DNA of 7,499 bases from contig JAHHKH010000442.1 of assembly GCA_018679695.1 (NCBI GenBank), positions 1 to 7,499 on the forward strand. The letters run 5' to 3'. Within the stretch, counting starts at the first letter, position 1, and the number at the start of each line of letters is the position of its first letter. The position numbers were made by a program, and so were the translations under genes. Of the stretch, positions 1 to 6,102 are shown one piece after another. The notes beneath the pieces are model-generated. The model was given only the letters and a program-made list of their open reading frames with translations, was not told where the DNA came from and made no database searches. This DNA is from Maribacter sp. (lineage in GTDB: Bacteria; Bacteroidota; Bacteroidia; Flavobacteriales; Flavobacteriaceae).

Positions 1-535
1 TGATCAGACCAGTGACCCCAACCACTCAACCTCTGGGTTCTCCACGGATTGTGTGGCTTGTCATAGCACGAACCCAGGATGGACACCTGCCACCATAAAC
101 CATGATTTTTTCCCATTGGCCTTGGGTCATGATATACAGGATTGTACGCAATGCCATACCAACGGTACGTATACCGGTCTTTCACCGGATTGTGTGAACT
201 GTCATCAAGAGGATTATGACCAGACCAATGACCCTAACCATATCGCTGCAGGATTCCCTACCGACTGTGTAGCTTGCCATACCACGAATCCTGGATGGAC
301 CCCCGCAGAATTTGACCACGATGGCCAATATTTCCCCATTTATTCCGGAAAACATAGAGAAGGAGAGGCATGGAACGATTGTGTCGAATGCCATGCCAAC
401 CCGGCCAGTTATGCAGATTTCACTTGTTTTACCTGTCATGGACGAACTGAAACGGATAATGATCATAGTGAAGTCAATGATTATGAGTATGTAAGTACGG
501 CCTGCCTACAATGCCACCCCGATGGCAATAATTAA
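1..535 (+). CDS. Multihaem c-type cytochrome, C-terminal part (5' end outside window)
   Basis: The reading frame is open from base 2 and runs in from upstream; the GTG at 53 lies inside a haem motif and is not a start. The visible part has seven CXXCH haem-attachment motifs: CVACH, CTQCH, CVNCH, CVACH, CVECH, CFTCH and CLQCH. The first 72 residues form a three-haem unit starting DQTSDPNH, and a second copy starts at base 218 (DQTNDPNH) before diverging into a C-terminal cap with FPIYSGKH and a final CLQCHPDG. There are seven non-motif His for seven haems, which suits bis-His coordination throughout. The protein is presumably periplasmic or on the outer membrane and moves electrons along stacked haems; its signal peptide is not in view. 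The next gene starts 5 bases after the stop, so it is co-transcribed with a predicted outer-membrane barrel protein, like cytochromes that plug a porin. Cytochrome c identity is certain; the electron partner is inferred. Confidence 0.93.
   Translation, partial: DQTSDPNHSTSGFSTDCVACHSTNPGWTPATINHDFFPLALGHDIQDCTQCHTNGTYTGLSPDCVNCHQEDYDQTNDPNHIAAGFPTDCVACHTTNPGWTPAEFDHDGQYFPIYSGKHREGEAWNDCVECHANPASYADFTCFTCHGRTETDNDHSEVNDYEYVSTACLQCHPDGNN
2..361 (+). repeat. Tandem 216-bp (72-residue) tri-haem coding repeat
   Basis: The unit beginning at base 2 (DQTSDPNH) recurs at base 218 (DQTNDPNH), a period of exactly 216 bases. Both share the order PNH, DCVACH, TNPGWTPA, HD, FP. The second copy departs after the FPIYSGKH segment and becomes the C-terminal cap. 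Since the first unit starts right at the window edge and resembles the end of a preceding unit, more copies probably lie upstream. The copies have drifted at the DNA level, so this is an old duplication, not a recent slippage product. Confidence 0.8.
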
Positions 536-540
536 AATAA

Positions 541-2124
541 ATGAAGTATCTATTAAATTTTATAATAGTCTTTATAGTCTTCACCTATTGTGTAATTGGT
601 CAAACCAAGGACCCTATACTTAATGGTACGGTCTCCTTTGTGACTTCCAATAATATTTATGTCAAGTTTAAGAATACATCGGCCATCCAAATCGGGGACA
701 CCCTAAATCTAAATAACATAGAGTCGGCCTGTCTTGTAGTACGAAGTAAATCTTCCAGTTCCTGTGTTTGTAATATTGTAAACGACTGTGAAATACAAAA
801 AGGGGATAAAGTATTTTTTGTAAACAAGCCAAAGGAAATAGTTCAAACGGCTACGCAAAAAATGGAAAATATTCCCATGGTCCCTGATAGTGATGAAATT
901 CTGGTAGACTCTAAATATAAAGAGCATATTCGTGGTCGAATTTCTGCCTCTACCTATAGTACTATATTAAGCAATAGGGATGACCGACATCGTATAATGT
1001 CACGGCTTTCCATAGATGCCAATCACATAAAAGATTCCAGGTTTTCATTTAACACCTATTTGAATTATCGCCATATCCTGGATCAAGCCGAAACTTCCTC
1101 ACTTCAAAAAAATAGCTTTTTAAGGGTATATAATCTAGGAGTGAGATATGATGCAAACCCTACCTTTTCATTTACCTTGGGAAGAAATATAAATCCCAAA
1201 ATATCATCTATTGGAGCAATCGACGGACTCCAAGTTGAAAAGTATTTTGGAAATAACTATGCAGGTGCCATTCTGGGTTTTAGACCTGATATCTTTGATT
1301 ATGGCTTTAATGCAGATTTATTGCAATATGGTGGTTATATAGGTAATATCATTGAAGCTGAAAACTTCTATTCCCAAACCACGTTGGGCGCTATAGAACA
1401 ACGTGGAAATGGCGACATAGATAGAAGATATGTCTATTTACAACATTCAAGCACCTATTTGCGAAACTTGACTGTTTTTTCTTCCATGGAATTGGATATA
1501 TTCAGTAAAATAAACAATACCACCAAAAATAATCTTCGGCTTACCAATTTATATATTTCGGCCAGATACAGATTCAGTAAAGCCCTGAATATGATGCTTT
1601 CCTATGATTCCAGAAAAAGGATTATCTACTATGAAACCTTTCAAACCGAAATTGAACGCTTGTTGGATGATGATATCGCTAGACAGGGAGCAAGGTCCAG
1701 AATTAATTTTAGACCTTATAAAAATATTTTTGCAGGAGTAAGTTATAGCAAAAGGTTTCAAAGTGATAATGGAAATAAGTCCGATAACATCTATGGGTAT
1801 ATAACCCTATCAAAAGTCCCAAATATCGGGGGTAGACTATCCTTGACCTATAACAGGAACGAATCGAACTATTTACAAAGTGACATTGGTGCGGCAAGAT
1901 ATTCCAGGGGCTTTATAAACAGTAGATTGAATACTGACCTGTATTATCGATTGGTTCTCTATGATTATACGAATGGTATGGACTCTTTGGAACAACATTA
2001 TATGGGCACAATTCTATCCTACAATATCAATCGTAAATTGGTAGTTAGTATCTCAAGTGAACTTTCTACCTTTAAGGACGAAAACAATATTAGAATATAC
2101 TCAAGAATTATACAACGATTTTAA
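541..2124 (+). CDS. Predicted outer-membrane beta-barrel protein with N-terminal soluble domain
   Basis: The 527-residue product has a hydrophobic signal peptide (residues 1-20, ending VIGQ; cleavage likely after Gly20). Residues about 25-95 look like a small beta domain (NGTVSFVTSNNIYVKF, then IGDTL and KGDKVFFV) with four Cys at 64, 75, 77 and 83. From about residue 129 to the end the chain alternates polar and hydrophobic or aromatic residues, with many short strands rich in Tyr, Arg and Asn (for example RGRISASTYS and FNTYLNYR), and ends IIQRF; a terminal Phe is usual for outer-membrane barrels. There is no CXXCH, so it binds no c-type haem itself. Being 5 bases after a multihaem cytochrome, it may be the porin sheath of an electron conduit (inference). 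The start is fixed by the signal peptide. It is not assignable by eye to a named porin family, and transport of a small molecule is an alternative role. Confidence 0.8.
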   Translation: MKYLLNFIIVFIVFTYCVIGQTKDPILNGTVSFVTSNNIYVKFKNTSAIQIGDTLNLNNIESACLVVRSKSSSSCVCNIVNDCEIQKGDKVFFVNKPKEIVQTATQKMENIPMVPDSDEILVDSKYKEHIRGRISASTYSTILSNRDDRHRIMSRLSIDANHIKDSRFSFNTYLNYRHILDQAETSSLQKNSFLRVYNLGVRYDANPTFSFTLGRNINPKISSIGAIDGLQVEKYFGNNYAGAILGFRPDIFDYGFNADLLQYGGYIGNIIEAENFYSQTTLGAIEQRGNGDIDRRYVYLQHSSTYLRNLTVFSSMELDIFSKINNTTKNNLRLTNLYISARYRFSKALNMMLSYDSRKRIIYYETFQTEIERLLDDDIARQGARSRINFRPYKNIFAGVSYSKRFQSDNGNKSDNIYGYITLSKVPNIGGRLSLTYNRNESNYLQSDIGAARYSRGFINSRLNTDLYYRLVLYDYTNGMDSLEQHYMGTILSYNINRKLVVSISSELSTFKDENNIRIYSRIIQRF

Positions 2125-2136
2125 ATCCAAACAAAT

Positions 2137-2934
2137 ATGCATTATAGAAATAGGCTGATTTTAGTTTTTTTAGGGTTCGTATTAATTTTGTCCTGCAATA
2201 ATGGGCCTAAGGTTATCGAGGCTTCAAACGAGCAGGTGGAAACTCCGAAAAGTGGAATTTTTACACCAAACCCTTCTACACAGGTTGTTACGACACCTAG
2301 CAAATCTTTTTCCGATGAATTACATACCATATCGGTAAATGAGATTTTACCGGCAACGAGATATGTTTATTTAAATGTATCAGAGGGTAATTCAAAATTT
2401 TGGATTGCCACTCGAAAGCAAGAAATAAAAAAAGGAGAAACCTATTTTTATCGTGGAGGGCTTCTTAAAACCAATTTTGAAAGCAAGGAATACGACAAGG
2501 TATTTGATACAATTTATTTGGTATCCAATCTGGTGTCCCAAGACCATTCCATGCAAACCGATAATTTGAATACCAGCGTTCAAAAGAGGAATCCCATTTC
2601 GCAGAAAGAAGAAATTCCAACCCATACCGATAAGATTGTGGAGCACAAAGGATCAATTAAAATTGCTGAACTGATCAAGGACCCAAAAAAATATGAAGGT
2701 CACACCATTCAATTGAGCGGTAAGTGCGTAAAGGTGAATCCGAATATCATGGAGCGAAATTGGATCCATCTCCAGGATGGCAGTAAAGATGACTTTGATC
2801 TTGTGATAACTACAAATACATTCATTCCTGAAGGCACAGAAATCACTATTCGGGGAACAGTGGTTTTAAATAAGGATTTTGGGGCGGGTTATAAGTATGA
2901 CCTTATTGTAGAAAATGGTATTCTTGTTAAATAA
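2137..2934 (+). CDS. Two-domain lipoprotein associated with multihaem cytochromes
   Basis: The 265-residue product has a lipoprotein signal (residues 1-19, lipobox LILSC, lipidated Cys20), then a Thr/Ser/Pro-rich linker to about residue 60. Residues about 65-130 (VNEILPATRYVYLNV, then FWIAT, KKGETYFY, FDTIYLVS) resemble the small beta domain of NrfJ-like or so-called DNA-binding proteins encoded beside multihaem cytochromes, whose core reads roughly GYTYL ... WIA ... GD ... F ... I.FV. A second beta domain, residues about 171-264 (IKIAELIKDPKKYEGHTIQLSG, then WIHLQDGS, GTEITIRGTV), looks like an OB-fold. No haem motif is present. It follows the barrel gene by 12 bases and ends the first gene run. 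A role in assembling or capping the cytochrome complex is plausible but inferred; the domain matches come from pattern memory, not a search. Confidence 0.75.
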   Translation: MHYRNRLILVFLGFVLILSCNNGPKVIEASNEQVETPKSGIFTPNPSTQVVTTPSKSFSDELHTISVNEILPATRYVYLNVSEGNSKFWIATRKQEIKKGETYFYRGGLLKTNFESKEYDKVFDTIYLVSNLVSQDHSMQTDNLNTSVQKRNPISQKEEIPTHTDKIVEHKGSIKIAELIKDPKKYEGHTIQLSGKCVKVNPNIMERNWIHLQDGSKDDFDLVITTNTFIPEGTEITIRGTVVLNKDFGAGYKYDLIVENGILVK

Positions 2935-2959
2935 AGATGTCCAATAAACTAAAATAAAT

Positions 2960-3040
2960 CGTCATTACGACCAAGGTGAAGCAACCTGTTGTTTGATTAC
3001 CAAGAACTTAGATATTGCTACGTGCCTTGCGAAGTGGTTA
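2960..3040. repeat. Degenerate REP-like dispersed repeat
   Basis: The left arm reads CGTCATTACGACC followed by GTGAAGCAACCTG, close to the common bacterial palindromic repeat that begins GTCATTGCGA and continues with GAAGCAATCT. The right arm (about 3010-3033, AGATATTGCTACGTGCCTTGCG) is an imperfect reverse complement of the left. It resembles a decayed copy of the REP/BIME-type element frequent in Bacteroidota intergenic spaces. Identity with the family is from memory and several arm positions are mismatched. Confidence 0.5.
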
Positions 3041-3250
3041 AATAGGACTTTTTAGATTTCCTTTAATCGAACTATATTTTAACGAAATTCATTCTTTGTC
3101 CTCAAACTATTTATCCCTTTTTTATTGCCCTTTAAGATTATATATAACATGATTCTAAAGACATAATTGATGCTCACCAATACATCTTTTTCATTTTACC
3201 GAATTTATGTACCATGAGGTTCTTTTTTTCACCAAAAAAGGTATGCTTCA

Positions 3251-3285
3251 AGAGAATATTTAAAGTGTTGAACTAAATATTCTCT
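3251..3285. terminator. Hairpin with perfect 11-bp stem, possible terminator
   Basis: AGAGAATATTT (3251-3261) is the exact reverse complement of AAATATTCTCT (3275-3285), with a 13-base loop; allowing one bulge the arms extend to TCAAGAGAATATTT and AAATATTCTCTTTGA. The stem is AT-rich and the downstream side is T-rich (TTGATTATTTGTTTT) without a clean T-tract. It lies over 300 bases after the lipoprotein stop, so it could be a late terminator of that run, a leftover element, or a structured leader upstream of the hexahaem gene. Confidence 0.45.
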
Positions 3286-3326
3286 TTGATTATTTGTTTT
3301 GGGTAGTGCTTTTTGAATTCTCGATG

Positions 3327-3360
3327 GGCTATTTAGTAACAATTGTTACAATAAATAGCC
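3327..3360. promoter_or_regulatory. Nested palindrome with GTAAC-N4-GTTAC core, possible operator
   Basis: GGCTATTTA (3327-3335) pairs exactly with TAAATAGCC (3352-3360). Directly inside is a perfect 14-base palindrome, GTAACAATTGTTAC (3336-3349), leaving only two unpaired bases (3350-3351). The 5-4-5 half-site spacing is that of Crp/Fnr-family operators (compare TTGAT-N4-ATCAA). It sits about 135 bases upstream of the hexahaem cytochrome start. A redox-responsive regulator site is an inference; as RNA the same sequence would form a long hairpin and could act as a terminator-like structure. Confidence 0.45.
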
Positions 3361-3442
3361 ATATTCATTCCAATTATAAATTAACTAGTTGATTTTCAGC
3401 ATATTAAAATGTTGATTATATGATAAAAGTCATGTTTTATAT

Positions 3443-3450
3443 TTAGTTTG
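3443..3450 (+). promoter_or_regulatory. Weak candidate -7 box for the hexahaem gene
   Basis: TTAGTTTG matches the Bacteroidota -7 consensus TAnnTTTG except at the second base and lies 46 bases before the ATG at 3497. No well-spaced -33 TTTG box was found, the nearest TTG (3412-3414) being too far. This is only a suggestion. Confidence 0.2.
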
Positions 3451-3471
3451 GCTTGTAATTTTAAGGCAGTT

Positions 3472-3480
3472 TTATCCACA
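3472..3480 (+). other. Consensus DnaA-box nonamer TTATCCACA
   Basis: A perfect TTATCCACA lies 16 bases before the hexahaem start codon. Only one copy was noticed and no replication genes are near, so this is not an origin. It may be chance or a DnaA-titration or regulatory site. Confidence 0.3.
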
Positions 3481-3496
3481 TAAATATCCAGTCATT

Positions 3497-4651
3497 ATGA
3501 AAAATTCAAAATTTTTGAGCTTCTTGATGATTTTAGCATCAAGTTTACTGTTTGTTCAATGTACCAGTGATCCTCTTGAAGGCCCTCCTGGTAGAGATGG
3601 CATCGATGGGATAGATGGGGTCGATGGGATAGATGGAATTGATGCGGCTACTGCGTCTTGTGTATCCTGTCACTCCAGTAGCTTTAGAGAGCCTATTATT
3701 GCGGCCTATGAAACTTCATTTCACTCAAAAGGACTAACCGAAGGCGCTGTAAATTATGCTGGAGCGAGATCAAGTTGCGCACAATGCCACTCCGATGAAG
3801 GTTTTGTCGATTATATTACCAAAGGTTTTGTGAATCCTGCTGGTTATTACGGTTTGACAGAGCCTGAATTAGTGTTGGTAACTAATGACAACGGAACTCC
3901 TGATGATCCTTCAGATGATTTCGAAGAACCTGAGCTAGATTCGCGTGGACTGCCTATCTATTCTAACAACCCAGTACCATTTGTAACTTCTGTTACCTGT
4001 ACTACCTGTCATGATACCCACCAATCTTTTGATTTTGAAAATGATGGAAATGATTTGGCCTTGAGGGCTCTGGATCCGGTTTCATTGATTACAGATGGAA
4101 CGGTCATAGATTATGGTGACGGTAGTAATACCTGTATCAATTGCCACCAACCCAGAAGAACAGGTCCAACAGATGATGGAGCTGGAATGTTTAGGGTAAC
4201 CAGTACCCATTGGGGACCTCACCACGGTCCACAGGCCACCTTATTGGAAGGAATCCAAGGAGTTTTGATAGCTGGTATGGAAGCCTATCCTGGCGTTGGA
4301 TCCGCTGAGCATAGAACAGGATCCACTTGTGTTAGTTGCCATATGGGGGAAACTACGGATGGTACCGATGGTTTACACACCATGATACCTTCAGCGACCT
4401 CCTGTATAGCATGTCATAGCAACGGTATTCCACCAGATACTTTCCTAGATGCTGATATGGCGACATTAGCTGGCCTATTGGAAACCATAGGTATCGTAGA
4501 AGAAGATCACCCAGTACCGGGAACCTATACGATTCAAGAGGCGGAAGCTGCATGGAATTACCTTCTTATTTTGGAAGATGGAAGTAAAGGTGTTCACAAT
4601 CCTAAATATGCTAAAGCATTGATCAAGAACTCAATAGAAGTTTTACAATAA
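3497..4651 (+). CDS. Hexahaem c-type cytochrome lipoprotein with collagen-like stalk
   Basis: The 384-residue product has a lipoprotein signal (residues 1-21, LLFVQC, lipidated Cys22) followed by SDPLE, an acidic start that could act as a surface-export signal in Bacteroidota (inference). Residues 29-49 are seven Gly-X-Y triplets (GPP, GRD, then GID/GVD). Six CXXCH motifs follow at 55, 94, 168, 213, 278 and 303, with nine further His, including STHWGPHH near 238-243, enough for bis-His ligation of all haems. An Asp/Glu-rich loop (about 130-149) lies between haems 2 and 3. The C-terminus (AWNYLLILEDGSKGVHNPKYA) matches the helical end seen in other multihaem cytochromes. It likely acts as an outer-membrane-anchored electron carrier, perhaps facing outside. 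A 562-base regulatory gap precedes it and a hairpin follows, so it may be expressed partly on its own. Haem binding is certain; the substrate is unknown. Confidence 0.93.
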   Translation: MKNSKFLSFLMILASSLLFVQCTSDPLEGPPGRDGIDGIDGVDGIDGIDAATASCVSCHSSSFREPIIAAYETSFHSKGLTEGAVNYAGARSSCAQCHSDEGFVDYITKGFVNPAGYYGLTEPELVLVTNDNGTPDDPSDDFEEPELDSRGLPIYSNNPVPFVTSVTCTTCHDTHQSFDFENDGNDLALRALDPVSLITDGTVIDYGDGSNTCINCHQPRRTGPTDDGAGMFRVTSTHWGPHHGPQATLLEGIQGVLIAGMEAYPGVGSAEHRTGSTCVSCHMGETTDGTDGLHTMIPSATSCIACHSNGIPPDTFLDADMATLAGLLETIGIVEEDHPVPGTYTIQEAEAAWNYLLILEDGSKGVHNPKYAKALIKNSIEVLQ

Positions 4652-4671
4652 CTCGGCATTGGATATTTATA

Positions 4672-4703
4672 AATTTCAGGAGTAGTCCGCTACTCCTGAA
4701 ATT
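4672..4703. terminator. Perfect 14-bp stem-loop after the hexahaem gene
   Basis: AATTTCAGGAGTAG (4672-4685) pairs exactly with CTACTCCTGAAATT (4690-4703) around a TCCG loop, 20 bases after the stop codon. The hairpin is strong, but it is followed by AAAGTAG and not a T-tract, so it may be a leaky terminator or a 3' mRNA stabiliser that sets different levels for the hexahaem gene and the genes downstream. On the other strand no gene is present for it to terminate. Confidence 0.6.
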
Positions 4704-4795
4704 AAAGTAGAATCCAAAATTTGAAAGTGATTTAAGGATGATGTGGGTTACTTTCCTAAAATTTAAGTGGATACCAATTATCAAAACAAAATAAA

Positions 4796-5179
4796 ATGAA
4801 AAAACTACTCCAATTAGTTCTGGTCGGCAGTTTAGGTTTGATGTGTTTTTCCTGTTATTATGATGAATTGCCCGAAGAAACTGACGCTCTAACCGAAATA
4901 CCTGATGAACAGGAAGTTTCCTTTAGCCAAGATATACAACCCATTTTTTCTAAATGTACCCAATGTCACGATGGAAATCAAGCCAATCCGGACTTAAGGG
5001 AGGGGAATGCATACGATGCCATAGTACCTGATTATGTAATTGAGGGCGATGGCGAAAATAGCGAACTCTTCCAAAAATCGCCGGGAAATAATCATCCCGT
5101 AGATGTGGGATTTGTATTGAATGCCGATGAATTGGCCTTAATAAAAACGTGGATAGACAGAGGAGCCGACAATAACTAA
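4796..5179 (+). CDS. Monohaem c-type cytochrome lipoprotein
   Basis: The 127-residue product has a lipoprotein signal (residues 1-19, MCFSC, lipidated Cys20), an acidic stretch (DELPEE), then VSFSQDIQPIFSKCTQCH with the single haem motif at 54-58. The layout, I.PIF...C..CH near the start and LIKTWIDRGADNN at the end, is that of the small cytochromes often called planctomycete-type. The usual Met ligand near the C-terminus is missing: the mature chain contains no Met, and His100 (GNNHP) is the only His besides His58. The haem is therefore probably His/His ligated, or five-coordinate. It follows the hexahaem gene by 144 bases including a hairpin and precedes the barrel gene by 17 bases, with which it is surely co-transcribed. 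It likely shuttles electrons at a membrane surface. Confidence 0.9.
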   Translation: MKKLLQLVLVGSLGLMCFSCYYDELPEETDALTEIPDEQEVSFSQDIQPIFSKCTQCHDGNQANPDLREGNAYDAIVPDYVIEGDGENSELFQKSPGNNHPVDVGFVLNADELALIKTWIDRGADNN

Positions 5180-5196
5180 CTTTTAAGATAACAAAA

Positions 5197-6060
5197 ATGA
5201 GCACTTATAAAATATTACTCTCTGCTTTATTACTTCTGCCTATTATTATGCTTGGTCAAGAAAAGGTCAAAGATTCAATTAAGGAAAAACCGGAACGACC
5301 CGCCTTTGAAAGCTTGACACTTATTGATAATCCAACCAATATTTTATTTAGAAAAAATACATTGGAAGTACAGATGCAACATAGATTTGGTTTGATCAAT
5401 GGAGGCACCAATGATTTGGCCGGCTTTTGGGCACCATCGAATATCCGTATGGGATTGGCCTATGCCATACACGATAGATTGACTATTGGGTTTGGAACGA
5501 CAAAGTTTGATCGTTTGCAGGATTTCAATTGGAAAGTAGGTATATTAAGCCAAACACGCTCCGATAAAATTCCAGTGAGTGTGTCTTACTATGGTAATTT
5601 TGTAATCGATGCCAGAAAAAAAGGCAATGGACTTTTTCCAACTAAACAATCCAGATATTCTTATTTCAATCAATTGATCATTGCCCGTAGGTTTAGTCCA
5701 AAGTTCTCCATGCAAATTGCACCTAGTGTCTCACATTATAATTTGGTCGAAAATAAAATGCCCAATGATGTGGTTGCCCTATCGATTGGGGGACGTTATA
5801 AAATTAGTGATCAAACATCGATATTATTGGATTATAGCCACCCATTTGTGCATCACCTGGATGGTGTCAAGTTTGAAAATGACCCAGAACCTGGGTTTAG
5901 CTTAGGATTTGAATTTGCTACTTCGGCACATGCCTTTCAGTTGTTCATAACTAATTATAATGGCATTGTACCACAAAAAAACTATTCACAGAATACCAAT
6001 GATTTCTTTGCAGGGGATTTTCTATTTGGATTTAATATAACCAGAAACTATAACTTTTAA
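5197..6060 (+). CDS. DUF5777-type outer-membrane beta-barrel protein
   Basis: The 287-residue product has a signal peptide (residues 1-20, ending IIMLGQ). After a charged linker, residues 40-287 show barrel-like strands with alternating residues, beginning LTLIDNPTNILFRKNTLEVQMQHRFG and including NIRMGLAYAI, RLTIGFGT and SILLDYSHPF, and ending with Phe (RNYNF). The opening segment and the overall length fit the Bacteroidota DUF5777 barrel family, whose function is unknown and which is often seen beside c-type cytochrome genes. It has no haem motif. The gene lies between a monohaem cytochrome and the FeS protein, implying an outer-membrane part in the same electron pathway, perhaps as a support or pore for a cytochrome (inference). 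The family assignment is from recall of the pattern. Confidence 0.8.
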   Translation: MSTYKILLSALLLLPIIMLGQEKVKDSIKEKPERPAFESLTLIDNPTNILFRKNTLEVQMQHRFGLINGGTNDLAGFWAPSNIRMGLAYAIHDRLTIGFGTTKFDRLQDFNWKVGILSQTRSDKIPVSVSYYGNFVIDARKKGNGLFPTKQSRYSYFNQLIIARRFSPKFSMQIAPSVSHYNLVENKMPNDVVALSIGGRYKISDQTSILLDYSHPFVHHLDGVKFENDPEPGFSLGFEFATSAHAFQLFITNYNGIVPQKNYSQNTNDFFAGDFLFGFNITRNYNF

Positions 6061-6102
6061 AATATAAGTTATCAATCAAACGTAAGATTTTAAGGGTCAG
6101 GT

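Larger units (their letters stand above)
2935..3496. other. 562-base AT-rich intergenic region
   Basis: No convincing gene is found on either strand; open frames are short and lack signal peptides or family features. The region carries a degenerate REP-like dyad near its start, a strong hairpin in the middle, a nested palindrome and, close to the next gene, a weak promoter candidate and a DnaA-box nonamer. These are listed separately. Most of 3041-3250 shows nothing beyond AT-rich sequence. It separates the cytochrome/barrel/lipoprotein run from the hexahaem gene and probably contains the promoter and regulatory sites for the latter. Confidence 0.8.

Noticed and set aside
182..466. Open frame on the minus strand inside the multihaem cytochrome gene
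   Set aside because: It is the antisense of a strongly supported cytochrome and shows no family features of its own.
53..535. A separate short cytochrome gene starting at GTG 53
   Set aside because: The GTG lies inside a CXXCH motif and the frame is open upstream with repeat-matching sequence, so it is an internal codon of a longer gene.
1..535. CRISPR-like array from the repeated cytochrome sequence
   Set aside because: The repeats are long, diverged, in frame and coding, and explained by haem-unit duplication.
2392..2656. Overlapping minus-strand open frames within the lipoprotein gene
   Set aside because: They are shadows of the sense gene, with no start context or recognisable motif.
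3222..3240. CTTTTTTTCACCAAAAAAG weak inverted repeat as a terminator
   Set aside because: The stem is only A-T pairs at the core with a tiny loop; homopolymer runs in AT-rich DNA produce this by chance.
3472..3480. Replication origin suggested by the DnaA box and AT-rich surroundings
   Set aside because: There is only one box, no box cluster, and no replication genes nearby.
6050..6072. ATAACTT...AAGTTAT inverted repeat around the barrel gene stop as a terminator
   Set aside because: A 7-bp AT-only stem with a 9-base loop overlapping the stop codon is too weak, and the downstream gene is only 42 bases away.
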